Shown here in pieces: positions 47,898 through 57,402 of a DNA stretch of 64,000 bases (the stretch's first letter is position 1; every line of letters starts with the position of its first letter). This stretch comes from Streptacidiphilus jiangxiensis (GTDB lineage: Bacteria; Actinomycetota; Actinomycetes; Streptomycetales; Streptomycetaceae): NCBI RefSeq assembly GCF_900109465.1, contig NZ_FOAZ01000005.1:18473-82472 (forward strand), in the 5' to 3' direction. Under the pieces are notes generated by a model. That model did not search any database and was not told where the DNA came from. It saw only the letters and a list, made by a program, of their open reading frames with translations. Made by a program: the position numbers and the translations under genes.

Positions 47898-50300
47898 GTG
47901 GGTGAGTCCCCCGACAGGTCGATCCGGACCGCGGGAGCGGAGAAGCAGGAGGCGGAACGCACGCCGGTGGAGGCGGCCGAACCGACCGATGCGGTCGATC
48001 CGGCGGATCCGGTCGAGCCCGCCGAGCCCGCAGGCCCGACGGACTCGCCCACCCGCACCCTGCGCCCGCGCGAGCGGGAGGCGGCGGAGGCGGGGGCCGA
48101 GGCCGAGGACGCGGCGGCGGAGTCGACGGAGACGGCGGACGGGACCGGGGCGGAGGCCGAGTCCCCGGTCGAGAGCGCGACGCGCGTGCTGCGCGCGCCC
48201 GCGCCTGCCGCAGCGGCGGCGAGGGCCGAGGAGCAGTCAAAGGAGGACTCCGCGGCCGACGAGGGCGCGACGCGGGTGCTGCGCGTGCTCGAGCCCGCCG
48301 TGGCGGCGGGGAAGGCCGAGGCGGCCGAGGAGGAGCCGGGGGAGGACTCTGCGGGCGACGTCGGCGCGACGCGTGTGCTTGTGCCTGCTGCGGACGCCCA
48401 GGCGTCCGACGCGGCGACGGACACGGCCGAGGAGCCGGGCGCCGAGCCGGAGTCGGAGCCGGAGGCTGACGCCGACGTGGAGTCGGGCGTGCGCTCCGAG
48501 CCTGAGTCGGTCGCCAAGCCGGATCCGCGCGTGCCGGCGTCCGCCGAGCCTGAGCCCGGCCCGGCAGACGCCGCCGGGGAGTCGGCCGAGCCCGAGCCCG
48601 AGGCAGACGCCGAGGCCGACGCCGCCGGGGAGCCGGCCGAGACCGAGACCGAGACCGAGACCGAGCCCGAGGCCGACGCTGCCGGGGAGCCGGAGGAGCC
48701 CGAGGCCGTCGAGGAGACCGAGGAGGTCGCGGAGTCCGCGCAGTCCGCAGCGGTCGCGGCTGAGGGCGACGAGCCCGAAGCCACCGACGAGCCCGAGCCC
48801 ACCCCCGGGCCCACCCCCACCCCCGCGCCGGACCGCGCGCCCCGGGGTGGTGGCGGGTTCGCGGACGCGGAGACGCGGGCGATGTCCGTGCTGCCGCCGA
48901 TTCCGCCGCCGCCCGCACCGCCGCGGCCCGTGGCCGGGGCGCCCGCGGGTGCGCCCGCGCGGGGGCTGCCGGTGGGGGCGACGGCCGTCGCGGACTCGCC
49001 GGAGACCACCGTCGAGGCGATGGAGGTGCTGGCGGGGCTCAGCGCCAGGCCGATGACGCCGATGCGGGTCGCGCTGCGGCGCGTTCGGCTGTGGGGGACG
49101 CTTCTGGTGCTGCTCGTGCTGATCCTCGGCACCGTGCAGCTGGTGCGGCCGCTGCCGTCGCCGAAGCTGGCGCAGTCCGCGGCGACGGGCTACTCGTTCC
49201 AGGGCGGGACGCTCGCACTGGACTGGCCGGTCAAGGGGCAGGCGGCCGTTGCCGTGCCGGGCCTCGGGCTGATGGGGCAGAGCGGCAGCGGCAACCCGGT
49301 GCCGCTGGCGAGTGTCACCAAGATGATGACCGCGTACATCGTGCTGCGCGACCACCCGCTGAAGAAGGGCGAGCCGGGGCCGACGATCACCGTCGACCAG
49401 GGCGCCGTCAACGACTACAACACCGGCAAGCCGGCCGGTGAGTCGGTGCAGAAGGTCGCGCTGGGCGAGAAGCTGTCCGAGTACCAGGCGCTGCAGATGC
49501 TGCTGCTGCCCTCGGCCAACAACGTGGCCCGGCTGCTCGGGCGCTGGGATGCCGGGACGGATGCCGCGTTCGTGCAGAAGATGCAGGCCACGGCCGCGCA
49601 GCTGGGCATGACGCAGTCGACGTACACCGACCCGAGCGGTCTGGACGCGACGACCCGCAGCACCGCCGCGGACCAGCTGAAGCTGGAGGCCGCGGCGATG
49701 GCGGACCCGGTCTTCCGGGAGGTCGTGGGCACCCAGCAGTTCGACTCGCCGCTGAACGGGCTGACGGCGAACACCAACACGCTCGTCGGCAAGAACGGCG
49801 TGATCGGCATCAAGACCGGCAGCAGCACGGCGGCGCTGGGCAACCTGGTCTGGGCGGCCGAGCAGAACGTGGGCGGCGTGCCGCAGCTGATCATCGGTGT
49901 GACGCTGAGCCAGCCGGCCGTCGGCTCGGGTCCCGGGCAGGGCATCCTCGACCAGGCCCTGGCCAACAGCAAGAAGCTGATCCTCAGCGCGGAGAGCGCG
50001 CTGCAGGGCCACACGATCGCGCACAAGGGCGACGTGGTCGGCTACGTCGACGACGGGCTGGGTGGCAGGACGCCGGTGGTGGCGACCGAGGACGTCCAGG
50101 TGACGGGCTGGAGCGGCCTGTCCGTCGGCGTCTCGCTGCGGCCCGTGGGAGGCAAGGGGATTTCGCACGCGGCGGCGGCCGGCACGGTCGTCGGCGAGCT
50201 GGTGGTCGGCAGCGGGGCGAGCGCGCAGACGATCCCGGTCGCGCTGCAGTCGGATCTCGCGGCGCCCGGTTTCGGGGCCAAGCTGACCCGCCTGGCCTGA
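47898..50300 (+). CDS. D-alanyl-D-alanine carboxypeptidase with long acidic cytoplasmic domain
   Basis: An 800-residue protein. About 395 N-terminal residues are Glu/Ala/Pro-rich and disordered, with repeated T-R-x-L-R motifs (PTRTLR, ATRVLR, ATRVLR, ATRVLV, ETRAMS). A single membrane span follows near 398-418, then an S11 peptidase outside the cell. Its catalytic set is S472-x2-K475 (ASVTKMM), S539-A-N541 and K639-T-G. The enzyme trims the last D-Ala from peptidoglycan stems. The start is GTG 47898, nine bases after GAGGAGG. The tail is far longer than usual, and the repeated Thr sites look like targets for Ser/Thr kinases. Confidence 0.88.
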   Translation: MGESPDRSIRTAGAEKQEAERTPVEAAEPTDAVDPADPVEPAEPAGPTDSPTRTLRPREREAAEAGAEAEDAAAESTETADGTGAEAESPVESATRVLRAPAPAAAAARAEEQSKEDSAADEGATRVLRVLEPAVAAGKAEAAEEEPGEDSAGDVGATRVLVPAADAQASDAATDTAEEPGAEPESEPEADADVESGVRSEPESVAKPDPRVPASAEPEPGPADAAGESAEPEPEADAEADAAGEPAETETETETEPEADAAGEPEEPEAVEETEEVAESAQSAAVAAEGDEPEATDEPEPTPGPTPTPAPDRAPRGGGGFADAETRAMSVLPPIPPPPAPPRPVAGAPAGAPARGLPVGATAVADSPETTVEAMEVLAGLSARPMTPMRVALRRVRLWGTLLVLLVLILGTVQLVRPLPSPKLAQSAATGYSFQGGTLALDWPVKGQAAVAVPGLGLMGQSGSGNPVPLASVTKMMTAYIVLRDHPLKKGEPGPTITVDQGAVNDYNTGKPAGESVQKVALGEKLSEYQALQMLLLPSANNVARLLGRWDAGTDAAFVQKMQATAAQLGMTQSTYTDPSGLDATTRSTAADQLKLEAAAMADPVFREVVGTQQFDSPLNGLTANTNTLVGKNGVIGIKTGSSTAALGNLVWAAEQNVGGVPQLIIGVTLSQPAVGSGPGQGILDQALANSKKLILSAESALQGHTIAHKGDVVGYVDDGLGGRTPVVATEDVQVTGWSGLSVGVSLRPVGGKGISHAAAAGTVVGELVVGSGASAQTIPVALQSDLAAPGFGAKLTRLA

Positions 50301-50316
50301 CCGGCCGTCAGTCGGG

Positions 50317-50350
50317 AGCGCGCCCCCTCCGCGGAGGGGGCGCGCTTTTT
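50317..50350 (+). terminator. Strong rho-independent terminator
   Basis: A 14-bp GC stem from 50317 to 50346 (AGCGCGCCCCCTCC and its complement, loop GC) ends in a T-run, 16 bp after the carboxypeptidase stop. Confidence 0.92.
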
Positions 50351-50491
50351 ACGTCCTGCCGAAGGTGCATCAAACGGACATAGCCATAGGAACCCTGGCA
50401 ACCCGTGGCGACAAAACGGGCAAATGGGGAGGGCGGTTCTGTGAATCCTGTGACAGTGACGTGATGGACCTCTCAAAGCCCGCCCGCTGGC

Positions 50492-50521
50492 TTGAGGTTT
50501 AGGGGCCGATCTGCCTACCGT
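50492..50521 (+). promoter_or_regulatory. Promoter of the riboswitch-controlled rpf gene
   Basis: TTGAGG (50492-50497) and TACCGT (50516-50521) are 18 bp apart and would start transcription near 50528, giving a 220-nt leader that contains the whole c-di-AMP riboswitch. The preceding 50352-50491 holds no gene. Confidence 0.55.
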
Positions 50522-50559
50522 CACGGCCAGCCGCACTTAAGCGGAACTGACATCTCCGG

Positions 50560-51970
<1,411 letters not shown>

Positions 51971-52005
51971 CGCAGTCCCCGGGTGACGTCGGGTGACGTC
52001 CGTTC

Positions 52006-52314
52006 TCACACACCCGGAGTGCCGGACACCTTGTCCTGGTACTCCGGGTGTCGTGTCAGCCAGGCCGTGATGAAGGGGCAGGTCACCTCGACCCGGATCC
52101 CGCGCCCGATGCCGTCCTCGACGGCGGCCCTGGCCAGGAGGCCGCCGATGCCGAGGCCCTCGTAGGCCGGGCCGACGACCGTGTGCTGGTACACCACCCG
52201 CTCCCCGTCGCGGACGTAGGAGGCGAAGCCGACCAGCTCGCCCTCGATCCGCGCCTCGAACCGGTGCGCCTGCGGCGCGTCGGCGACCGTGACCTCCGCC
52301 TCGCTCGTGCTCAT
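52006..52314 (-). CDS. Small GNAT-like (YjdJ-type) acetyltransferase
   Basis: A 102-residue protein, the short single-domain GNAT form. RFEARIEGELVGFASYVRDGERVVYQHTVV, GPAYEGLGIGGLLARAAVEDGI (acetyl-CoA loop) and VEVTCPFITAWLTRHPEYQDKV are characteristic. The role is unknown. The start is ATG 52314, after GAGGAGG; a longer frame upstream would cross the nsrR promoter region. It converges on the rpf gene with 35 bp between and diverges from nsrR. Confidence 0.82.
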   Translation of the reverse strand: MSTSEAEVTVADAPQAHRFEARIEGELVGFASYVRDGERVVYQHTVVGPAYEGLGIGGLLARAAVEDGIGRGIRVEVTCPFITAWLTRHPEYQDKVSGTPGV

Positions 52315-52406
52315 GCCCGTCGCCTCCTCGTCTGGCCTCCCAGCAGTCTCGTTCATGTGAGTGGTGCTCGTGCGAACGGACACGCCCGCGACCGGCGCCC
52401 GAAGTG

Positions 52407-52429
52407 AAGACGCATCGTGGATGCCAGTT
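52407..52429. promoter_or_regulatory. NsrR-like operator upstream of nsrR
   Basis: AAGACGCAT and ATGCCAGTT form an imperfect 9-5-9 inverted repeat (6 of 9 positions) around CGTGG. Its centre is 40 bp before the nsrR start and covers the -35 region of the TAGGCT promoter (52446-52451). It shares GCA-Y-CG-N-G-N-ATGC with the hmp site at 54171, which suggests autoregulation. Confidence 0.55.
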
Positions 52430-52457
52430 TTCGACGTGCCCCCAGTAGGCTCGAGTC

Positions 52458-52910
52458 ATGCACCTGATGAAGTCCACCGACCTGGCCCTGCGGCTGCTGA
52501 TGCGGCTCGCGGTGGAGTCCGGCGGGACGGCGCCGACGACACGGGAGGTCGCCGCGGCGCTCGGGGCGGCGTACACGCACATGGCCAAGGTCGTCGCCCG
52601 GCTCCAGCATCTCGGGCTGGTGGAGGCCCGGCGCGGGCGTGGCGGCGGGCTCGAGCTGACGGTGGCCGGCCGTGCGGCGTCGGTGGGTGCGGTGGTGCGC
52701 ACCTTCGAGGGCACGGGCGACCTGGCCGCCTGCGTGGGTGACGAGGAGTCCTGCCCGCTCAACGCGGCCTGCCGGCTGCGCGGTGCGCTGCGGCAGGCGC
52801 AGGAGGCGTTCTACGCCTCGCTCGACGGCGTCTCGGTGACGGACGTCGTCGCAGCGCCGACCGGGCCGCTGTTGCTGGCGATCAGCAAGCGGCCCGGCGA
52901 CGCGGGTTGA
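52458..52910 (+). CDS. nsrR: Rrf2-family nitric-oxide sensor NsrR
   Basis: A 150-residue Rrf2 regulator. The winged helix occupies residues 1-75 (TREVAAALGAAYTHMAKVVARLQHLGLVEARRGRGGG). Three cysteines, C92, C99 and C105 (ACVGDEESCPLNAAC), match the [4Fe-4S] ligands of Streptomyces NsrR, whose cluster reacts with NO and releases DNA. Convergence with hmp 15 bp away and matching operators confirm the role. ATG 52458 is six bases after TAGGCT with no ribosome-binding site, so the transcript is probably leaderless. Confidence 0.9.
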   Translation: MHLMKSTDLALRLLMRLAVESGGTAPTTREVAAALGAAYTHMAKVVARLQHLGLVEARRGRGGGLELTVAGRAASVGAVVRTFEGTGDLAACVGDEESCPLNAACRLRGALRQAQEAFYASLDGVSVTDVVAAPTGPLLLAISKRPGDAG

Positions 52911-52925
52911 CGCGCGGCCCGGTGG

Positions 52926-54107
52926 TCAGCCGGCGATCCACAGGTCGGGGCCGAAGACCTCGTAGTGGATGTCGGCGGCGGGCACGCCCTTGGCCAGCAG
53001 CTGGGCGCGGACCGCGCGCATGAAGGGCAGCGGGCCGCACAGGTAGGCGACGGTGCCCGCGGGCACCTCGGTGTCGTCGAGGTCGACCAGGCCGGTCCGG
53101 TCCGTGGCGGTGGCCTGCTGCTCGTAGAAGTACGTGGCGGTGCCGTCGGCGAGCTTGCCGACGAGCGCGGTCTGCTCGGCGCGCAGCGCGTGGTGGGCGG
53201 GGGAGCGGTCGCCGTGGACGACCAGCACCGGCCGCTGGTGGTCGCGGCCGGCCAGCTCGTGCAGCAGCGACAGCATCGGGGTGACGCCGATCCCGGCAGA
53301 GGCGAGCAGCACGGGGCGGTCCGCGAGGTCCCCGGTCGGCACCAGGTCGCCGAAGGGGGCGGAGACACGCAGGGTGTCGCCGATCCCCACGTGGTCGTGC
53401 AGGTGGTTGGAGACCTCGCCGCCGGGCTCGCGCTTGACGCCGATCTGGCGCACGACGGCGTCGGTCGCGCCGACCAGGCTGTACTGGCGGATCTGGCGGG
53501 CGCCGTCGGCGAGCTCGACCTGGACGGAGACGTACTGCCCGGCGCGGAACGGCAGCGGCCGGGCACCCTCGCCGACCGGGCGCAGCAGGAAGGAGGTGAC
53601 GTCGCCGGTCTCCTCGGTGCGGTCGACGACCTCCCAGTCGCGCCAGGTGCCGCCGGCCAGGCAGCCCTGCTCGGCGTAGAGGCCCTCCTCGAGCGCGATC
53701 AGCGCGTTCGCCATCAGCCAGTAGACCTCGTCCCAGGCGGCGGCGACCTCGGGGGTGACCGCGTCGCCGAGCACCTCGACGATCGCCGCGAACAGGTGCC
53801 GGTGGACGACGTCGTACTGGGCGGGGGCGACGCCGAGGGAGGCGTGCTTGTGGGCGATACGGCGCAGCATCGCGTCGGGCCGGGTGTCGGGGTGCTCCAG
53901 CAGGTGGGTGGCGAACGCGGCGATCGAGCCGGCCAGGGCCTGGCGCTGGGTGCCGGCGGCCTGGTTGCCGCGGTTGAAGAGGTCGCGCAGCAGCTCCGGG
54001 TGGGCCTCGAACAGCTTCGCGTAGAAGAGCTCGGTGATGTCGCCGATGGCCGCGCCCACGGCGGGCAGGGTGGTGCGGACGACGGGGGTCGACTTCTCGG
54101 AGAGCAT
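52926..54107 (-). CDS. hmp: Flavohaemoglobin (nitric oxide dioxygenase)
   Basis: A 393-residue protein. The globin domain is about residues 1-135 (with LFEAHPELLRDLF and the proximal-His region IAHKHASLGV), the FAD domain about 150-260 (RQYSLVGATD, RxYS motif), and the NAD domain to the end (ASAGIGVTPMLSLL, YLCGPLPFM, YEVFGPD). It oxidises NO to nitrate using NAD(P)H and O2. The start ATG 54107 has AGGAG six bases upstream; the longer frame begins inside the operator and is leader. It is a direct target of NsrR in Streptomyces. Confidence 0.95.
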   Translation of the reverse strand: MLSEKSTPVVRTTLPAVGAAIGDITELFYAKLFEAHPELLRDLFNRGNQAAGTQRQALAGSIAAFATHLLEHPDTRPDAMLRRIAHKHASLGVAPAQYDVVHRHLFAAIVEVLGDAVTPEVAAAWDEVYWLMANALIALEEGLYAEQGCLAGGTWRDWEVVDRTEETGDVTSFLLRPVGEGARPLPFRAGQYVSVQVELADGARQIRQYSLVGATDAVVRQIGVKREPGGEVSNHLHDHVGIGDTLRVSAPFGDLVPTGDLADRPVLLASAGIGVTPMLSLLHELAGRDHQRPVLVVHGDRSPAHHALRAEQTALVGKLADGTATYFYEQQATATDRTGLVDLDDTEVPAGTVAYLCGPLPFMRAVRAQLLAKGVPAADIHYEVFGPDLWIAG

Positions 54108-54170
54108 GCCTGGCTCCTGGTGGGTGCGGTGGGTTGGTGCAGGTCCGACCAACCCCGACCGGCCCAAGCT

Positions 54171-54193
54171 AACATGCACCGAGAATGCATATT
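54171..54193. promoter_or_regulatory. NsrR-like operator of hmp
   Basis: AACATGCAC and ATGCATATT form a 9-5-9 inverted repeat (7 of 9 positions) around CGAGA. It lies 64 bp upstream of the hmp start, next to a minus-strand -10 (TAGCTT, 54171-54166). The length and form fit the 11-1-11 NsrR site class. Confidence 0.65.
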
Positions 54194-54207
54194 TAAGCGG
54201 GGGTGAA

Positions 54208-54250
54208 AGGCCTGAGCTGGGTGATCCCCCGTTCCACCCGGCTCAGGCCT
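54208..54250. terminator. Perfect hairpin between divergent hmp and afsR-like genes
   Basis: AGGCCTGAGC (54208-54217) pairs perfectly with GCTCAGGCCT (54241-54250), with an inner GGGTG/CACCC. It looks like a terminator but lies between two divergent promoters, so it may insulate them or be an operator. Confidence 0.5.
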
Positions 54251-54274
54251 GCGCCCTTGACGATATGGACACCG

Positions 54275-54303
54275 GTCCTAGATCCGTCCTAGGTTCGTCC
54301 TGG
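54275..54303 (+). promoter_or_regulatory. Three heptamer direct repeats at 11-bp spacing (SARP-type box)
   Basis: GTCCTAG (54275-54281), GTCCTAG (54286-54292) and GTCCTGG (54297-54303) repeat every 11 bp, one helical turn. SARP proteins bind direct heptamers with exactly this spacing. The repeats overlap a candidate promoter (TTGACG 54257-54262, TAGATC 54279-54284) of the SARP gene starting at 54345, which suggests autoregulation. Confidence 0.65.
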
Positions 54304-54344
54304 CCGACACGGCACCGACACGACATGGGGAGCTGCGGACACCA

Positions 54345-57146
54345 GTGGGCACGAGACAGCCGGACGTCCGGGCGGGCGTCCTCGGGCCCCTGTTCGTGGA
54401 GGTCGACGGTCGTGAGGTGATGCTCGGCGGCCCCCGGGTCGCCAAGGTGCTCGCGGCCCTGCTGCTCGACGCCGGCCGCACCGTCCCGCTGGACCGACTG
54501 GTCGACGCGATGTGGGACGACGGCGGTCCCACCACCGCCGTGCGCCAGGTGCAGGACGCCGTCTCCGGGCTGCGCCGTGCCCTCGCCGCCGCCCCCGGCC
54601 TGGTCGCCACCCGGCCCGGCGGCTACCTGCTGGAACTCCCGCCGGACCGGCTCGACCTGCTCGCCTTCGAGCAGGCCCGGGACCAGGCCCGGCAGGCCGT
54701 GGGTGATCCCGCGCGCGCCGTCCCCGCCCTGCGCCGCGCTCTTGCCTGCTGGCGTGGACCGGCCCTCGCCGGGCTGGCCGGCGACGCCCTCGGCACCGAG
54801 GCGGCCCGGCTGGACGCACTGCGCGTCGCCGTCCACAAGCAGTGCCTCGACGGCGAACTCGCCCTCGGCCGCCACCAGGACGTCGTCGAGGAACTCGCGG
54901 CGTTCCACGCCGAGCACCCGCTCGACGAGCGGGTCGCGGAGCTGCGCCTGCTCGCCCTGTACCGCTGCGGCCGGCGCGGCGAGGCGCTGGAGGTCTACCA
55001 CCGGGTGCGGCGCCTGCTCGCCGACGAGCTCGGCGTCGACCCCTCGCCCGCGCTGCAGGCCGCCCACCAAGGCGTCCTCGACGGTGATCCGGCGCTCGCC
55101 AGAGTGCCCGCGCCGCGTGCCGTCCCGGTGGCCGACGCGGTGATCCCACGTCAGCTGCGGCCCGCATTGCGGGACTTCACCGGCCGACAGGTGCTCGTCG
55201 CGCGGCTGCGCGAGGCACTGGCCGACCGCGACGAGCGCGGCGGCGCGGCCACCGTCGCGGTCCTCGCCGGCGCCGGGGGCGCCGGCAAGACCTCGCTGGC
55301 GCTGCACGTCGCCCACCAGGCCGCCGAGCGCTTCCCCGACGGGCAGCTCCAGGTCGACCTGCGCGGCTTCGGCGGCGCCCCGGCCGAGCCGGGCGAGGTC
55401 CTGGCCCGCTTCCTGCGCGGCCTCGGCGTGCCGCAGCAGCGCATCCCCCAGGACGTGGAGGAGCGCGAGTCGCTCTACCAGAGCACCCTGGCCGGCCGCC
55501 GGATCCTGGTGCTGCTCGACAACGCCCGCGACGCCGCGCAGGTCCGCCCGCTGCTGCCCGCCTCCGGCGGCTGCGCGGTCCTCGTCACCAGCCGTAGCAC
55601 CCTCCCCGGCCTGGACGGCGCACGGCGCTTCACCGTCGGCGTCCTGGCGGAGGAGGAGGCGGCCCGGCTGTTCGGGCGGATCGTCGAGCCGGCGCTCGTC
55701 GCCGCCGAGCCGGAGGCGGTCGCCGAGGTGCTGCGCCTGTGCGCCGGGCTGCCGCTGGCGATCCGCATCGCCGCCAGTCGCCTCGCCTGCCAGCCCGGCT
55801 GGAAGGTCGCGACCCTGGCCGCCCGGCTGCGCGGACAGGACCACCGCCTGGACGAGCTGCGTGTCGAGGACCGCGCGGTGCGCGGCTGCTTCGCGGTCGG
55901 CTACGACGCCCTCGACCCGGCCGAGGCCCGCGCGTTCGCCCTGCTCAGCGCGTGGAGCGGTCCGGACGTGACGCCCGACTCGGCCGCCGCGATGCTGCAG
56001 GTGCCGCTCGCCGGGGCGCGCCGCCTGCTGGAGGCGCTCGCCCGCACCCACCTGGTCGAGGCGCGGGGCGAGGAGCGGTACTCGTACCACGACCTGGTCC
56101 GCGTCTACGCCGAGGAGTGCGCCCGCGAGTTCTTCGCCGCCGAGCGCACCCCGGCCGCGGCACGCCTGGCCGCCTGGTACGCGCACGCGACCGACCACGC
56201 GGCCAAGCTGCTCCAGCGCGAACGCACCCTGTTGTGCCGCCCCGAGACCGGCCCCTGCCCCGGCGGCCTGCCCGGCTTCACCGACCGTGCCACGGCCCTG
56301 ACCTGGTACCAGGACGAGCGCGCCAACCTCACCGAGGCGGTGCTGCTCAGCGCCCAGGGCGAACCGACGCCGGTCACCTGGCGGTTGGCCATGGCGATGC
56401 ACATCTTCGCGGTGCAGAGCGGCAACTGGCAGTCCATCCGCTCGGTCAACCTGGTCGGCCTGGCCTCCGCGCGACGCCTGGGCGATGCCCTCGGCCAGGC
56501 GTGGATGCTGCTCGGCCTCAGCATCTCCTACATCGGCTTCGGCGACCTGGTGCTGGCCGAGCGCCGCGCCCGCGAGGCCCTGGCGCAGGCGGAGCTCTCG
56601 GGCGACCGCACCGCGCACACCTCGACCATGTCCCACGTCGGCCTGGTCATGCACCACCTCAAGCGCTACGAGGAGGCCGCGCACTGGCACGGCCTGGCCG
56701 TCGCCGACGGGCGGATGGCCGACAAGCCCGGCCTGCACGCGGCCACGCTCAACAACCGCGGCTTCGCCTTCCACGCCCTGGAGCGCTACGAGGAGGCGGC
56801 GGACTGCTACGACGCCGCCCTGGCGATCCTGCAGTCCTCCCCGGACCCGATCCCCTACGTCGAGGCCGGCGTCCTGGACAGCCTGGCCCAGACCCGGCAG
56901 CGCCTCGGCCGCACCACCGAGGCCGCCCTCGCCTTCCGCCAGGCGGCCACGCTCCGCGCCGGCCTGCGTGACCTCGACGGCCAGGCCGCCACCCTCGACC
57001 GGCTCGGCGACCTCCACGCGACCGGTGGCCGACCCGCTGCCGCCCACGCCGTCTGGACCGAGGCCCTCACCGCCCTGACCGGCCGTGACAACCCCCTGGC
57101 GGCGGTCCTGGAGGCCAAGCTCGCGGACCTGACCGCCCACCGCTGA
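54345..57146 (+). CDS. AfsR-like SARP-family regulator (large, STAND type)
   Basis: A 933-residue regulator in AfsR order. The N-terminal OmpR-like winged helix covers about 10-95 ([27 protein letters not shown]). The BTAD domain covers about 100-250 ([13 protein letters not shown] ... [35 protein letters not shown]-like). An NB-ARC ATPase has Walker [10 protein letters not shown] near 310 and Walker B [12 protein letters not shown]. TPR repeats fill about 700-930 ([29 protein letters not shown]). Such proteins switch secondary-metabolite or stress genes in response to unknown signals. GTG 54345 has GGGGAG 13 bases upstream. No biosynthetic cluster follows. Confidence 0.92.
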   Translation: [933 protein letters not shown]

Positions 57147-57281
57147 ACGCCCACCGCCGACGCCCGCCGCCGAGCGCCGTCGAGGGCACGGCTTCAAGCC
57201 ATTGTCGGACGGTCCGCCCGACGGGTCATCCGGTGCCAAACCGGGGCGCGAGCCCCTTGGCATGTCCGCACATGAGTTGAT

Positions 57282-57296
57282 TTGACGTCTCGTCAA
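57282..57296. promoter_or_regulatory. TGACG-N3-CGTCA operator upstream of a secreted-protein gene
   Basis: TTGACGTCTCGTCAA is a perfect inverted repeat with the same TGACG-N3-CGTCA core as 28421 and 43629. It ends one base before a TATGGT -10-like box (57298-57303), and TTGATT at 57277-57282 could be the -35. The secreted-protein gene starts at 57403. Confidence 0.5.
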
Positions 57297-57402
57297 CTAT
57301 GGTTCCCTGTCTGGTTTTGGAAGCCTGAACCCCCTTGCTGGGCGTGATCGCGCATGGTCGACTGCTCCCGCTTGAAATCTTCGAAGCTTCGTAGGGGGAA
57401 CT

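Noticed and set aside
50297..50311. CTGACCGGCCGTCAG as a further TGACG-N3-CGTCA operator
   Set aside because: It has a broken arm, covers a stop codon and is followed at once by a terminator, not a promoter.
54345..57146. A secondary-metabolite gene cluster around the AfsR-like gene
   Set aside because: Neighbours are flavohaemoglobin, a secreted protein and a sigma factor; no biosynthetic enzymes are present.
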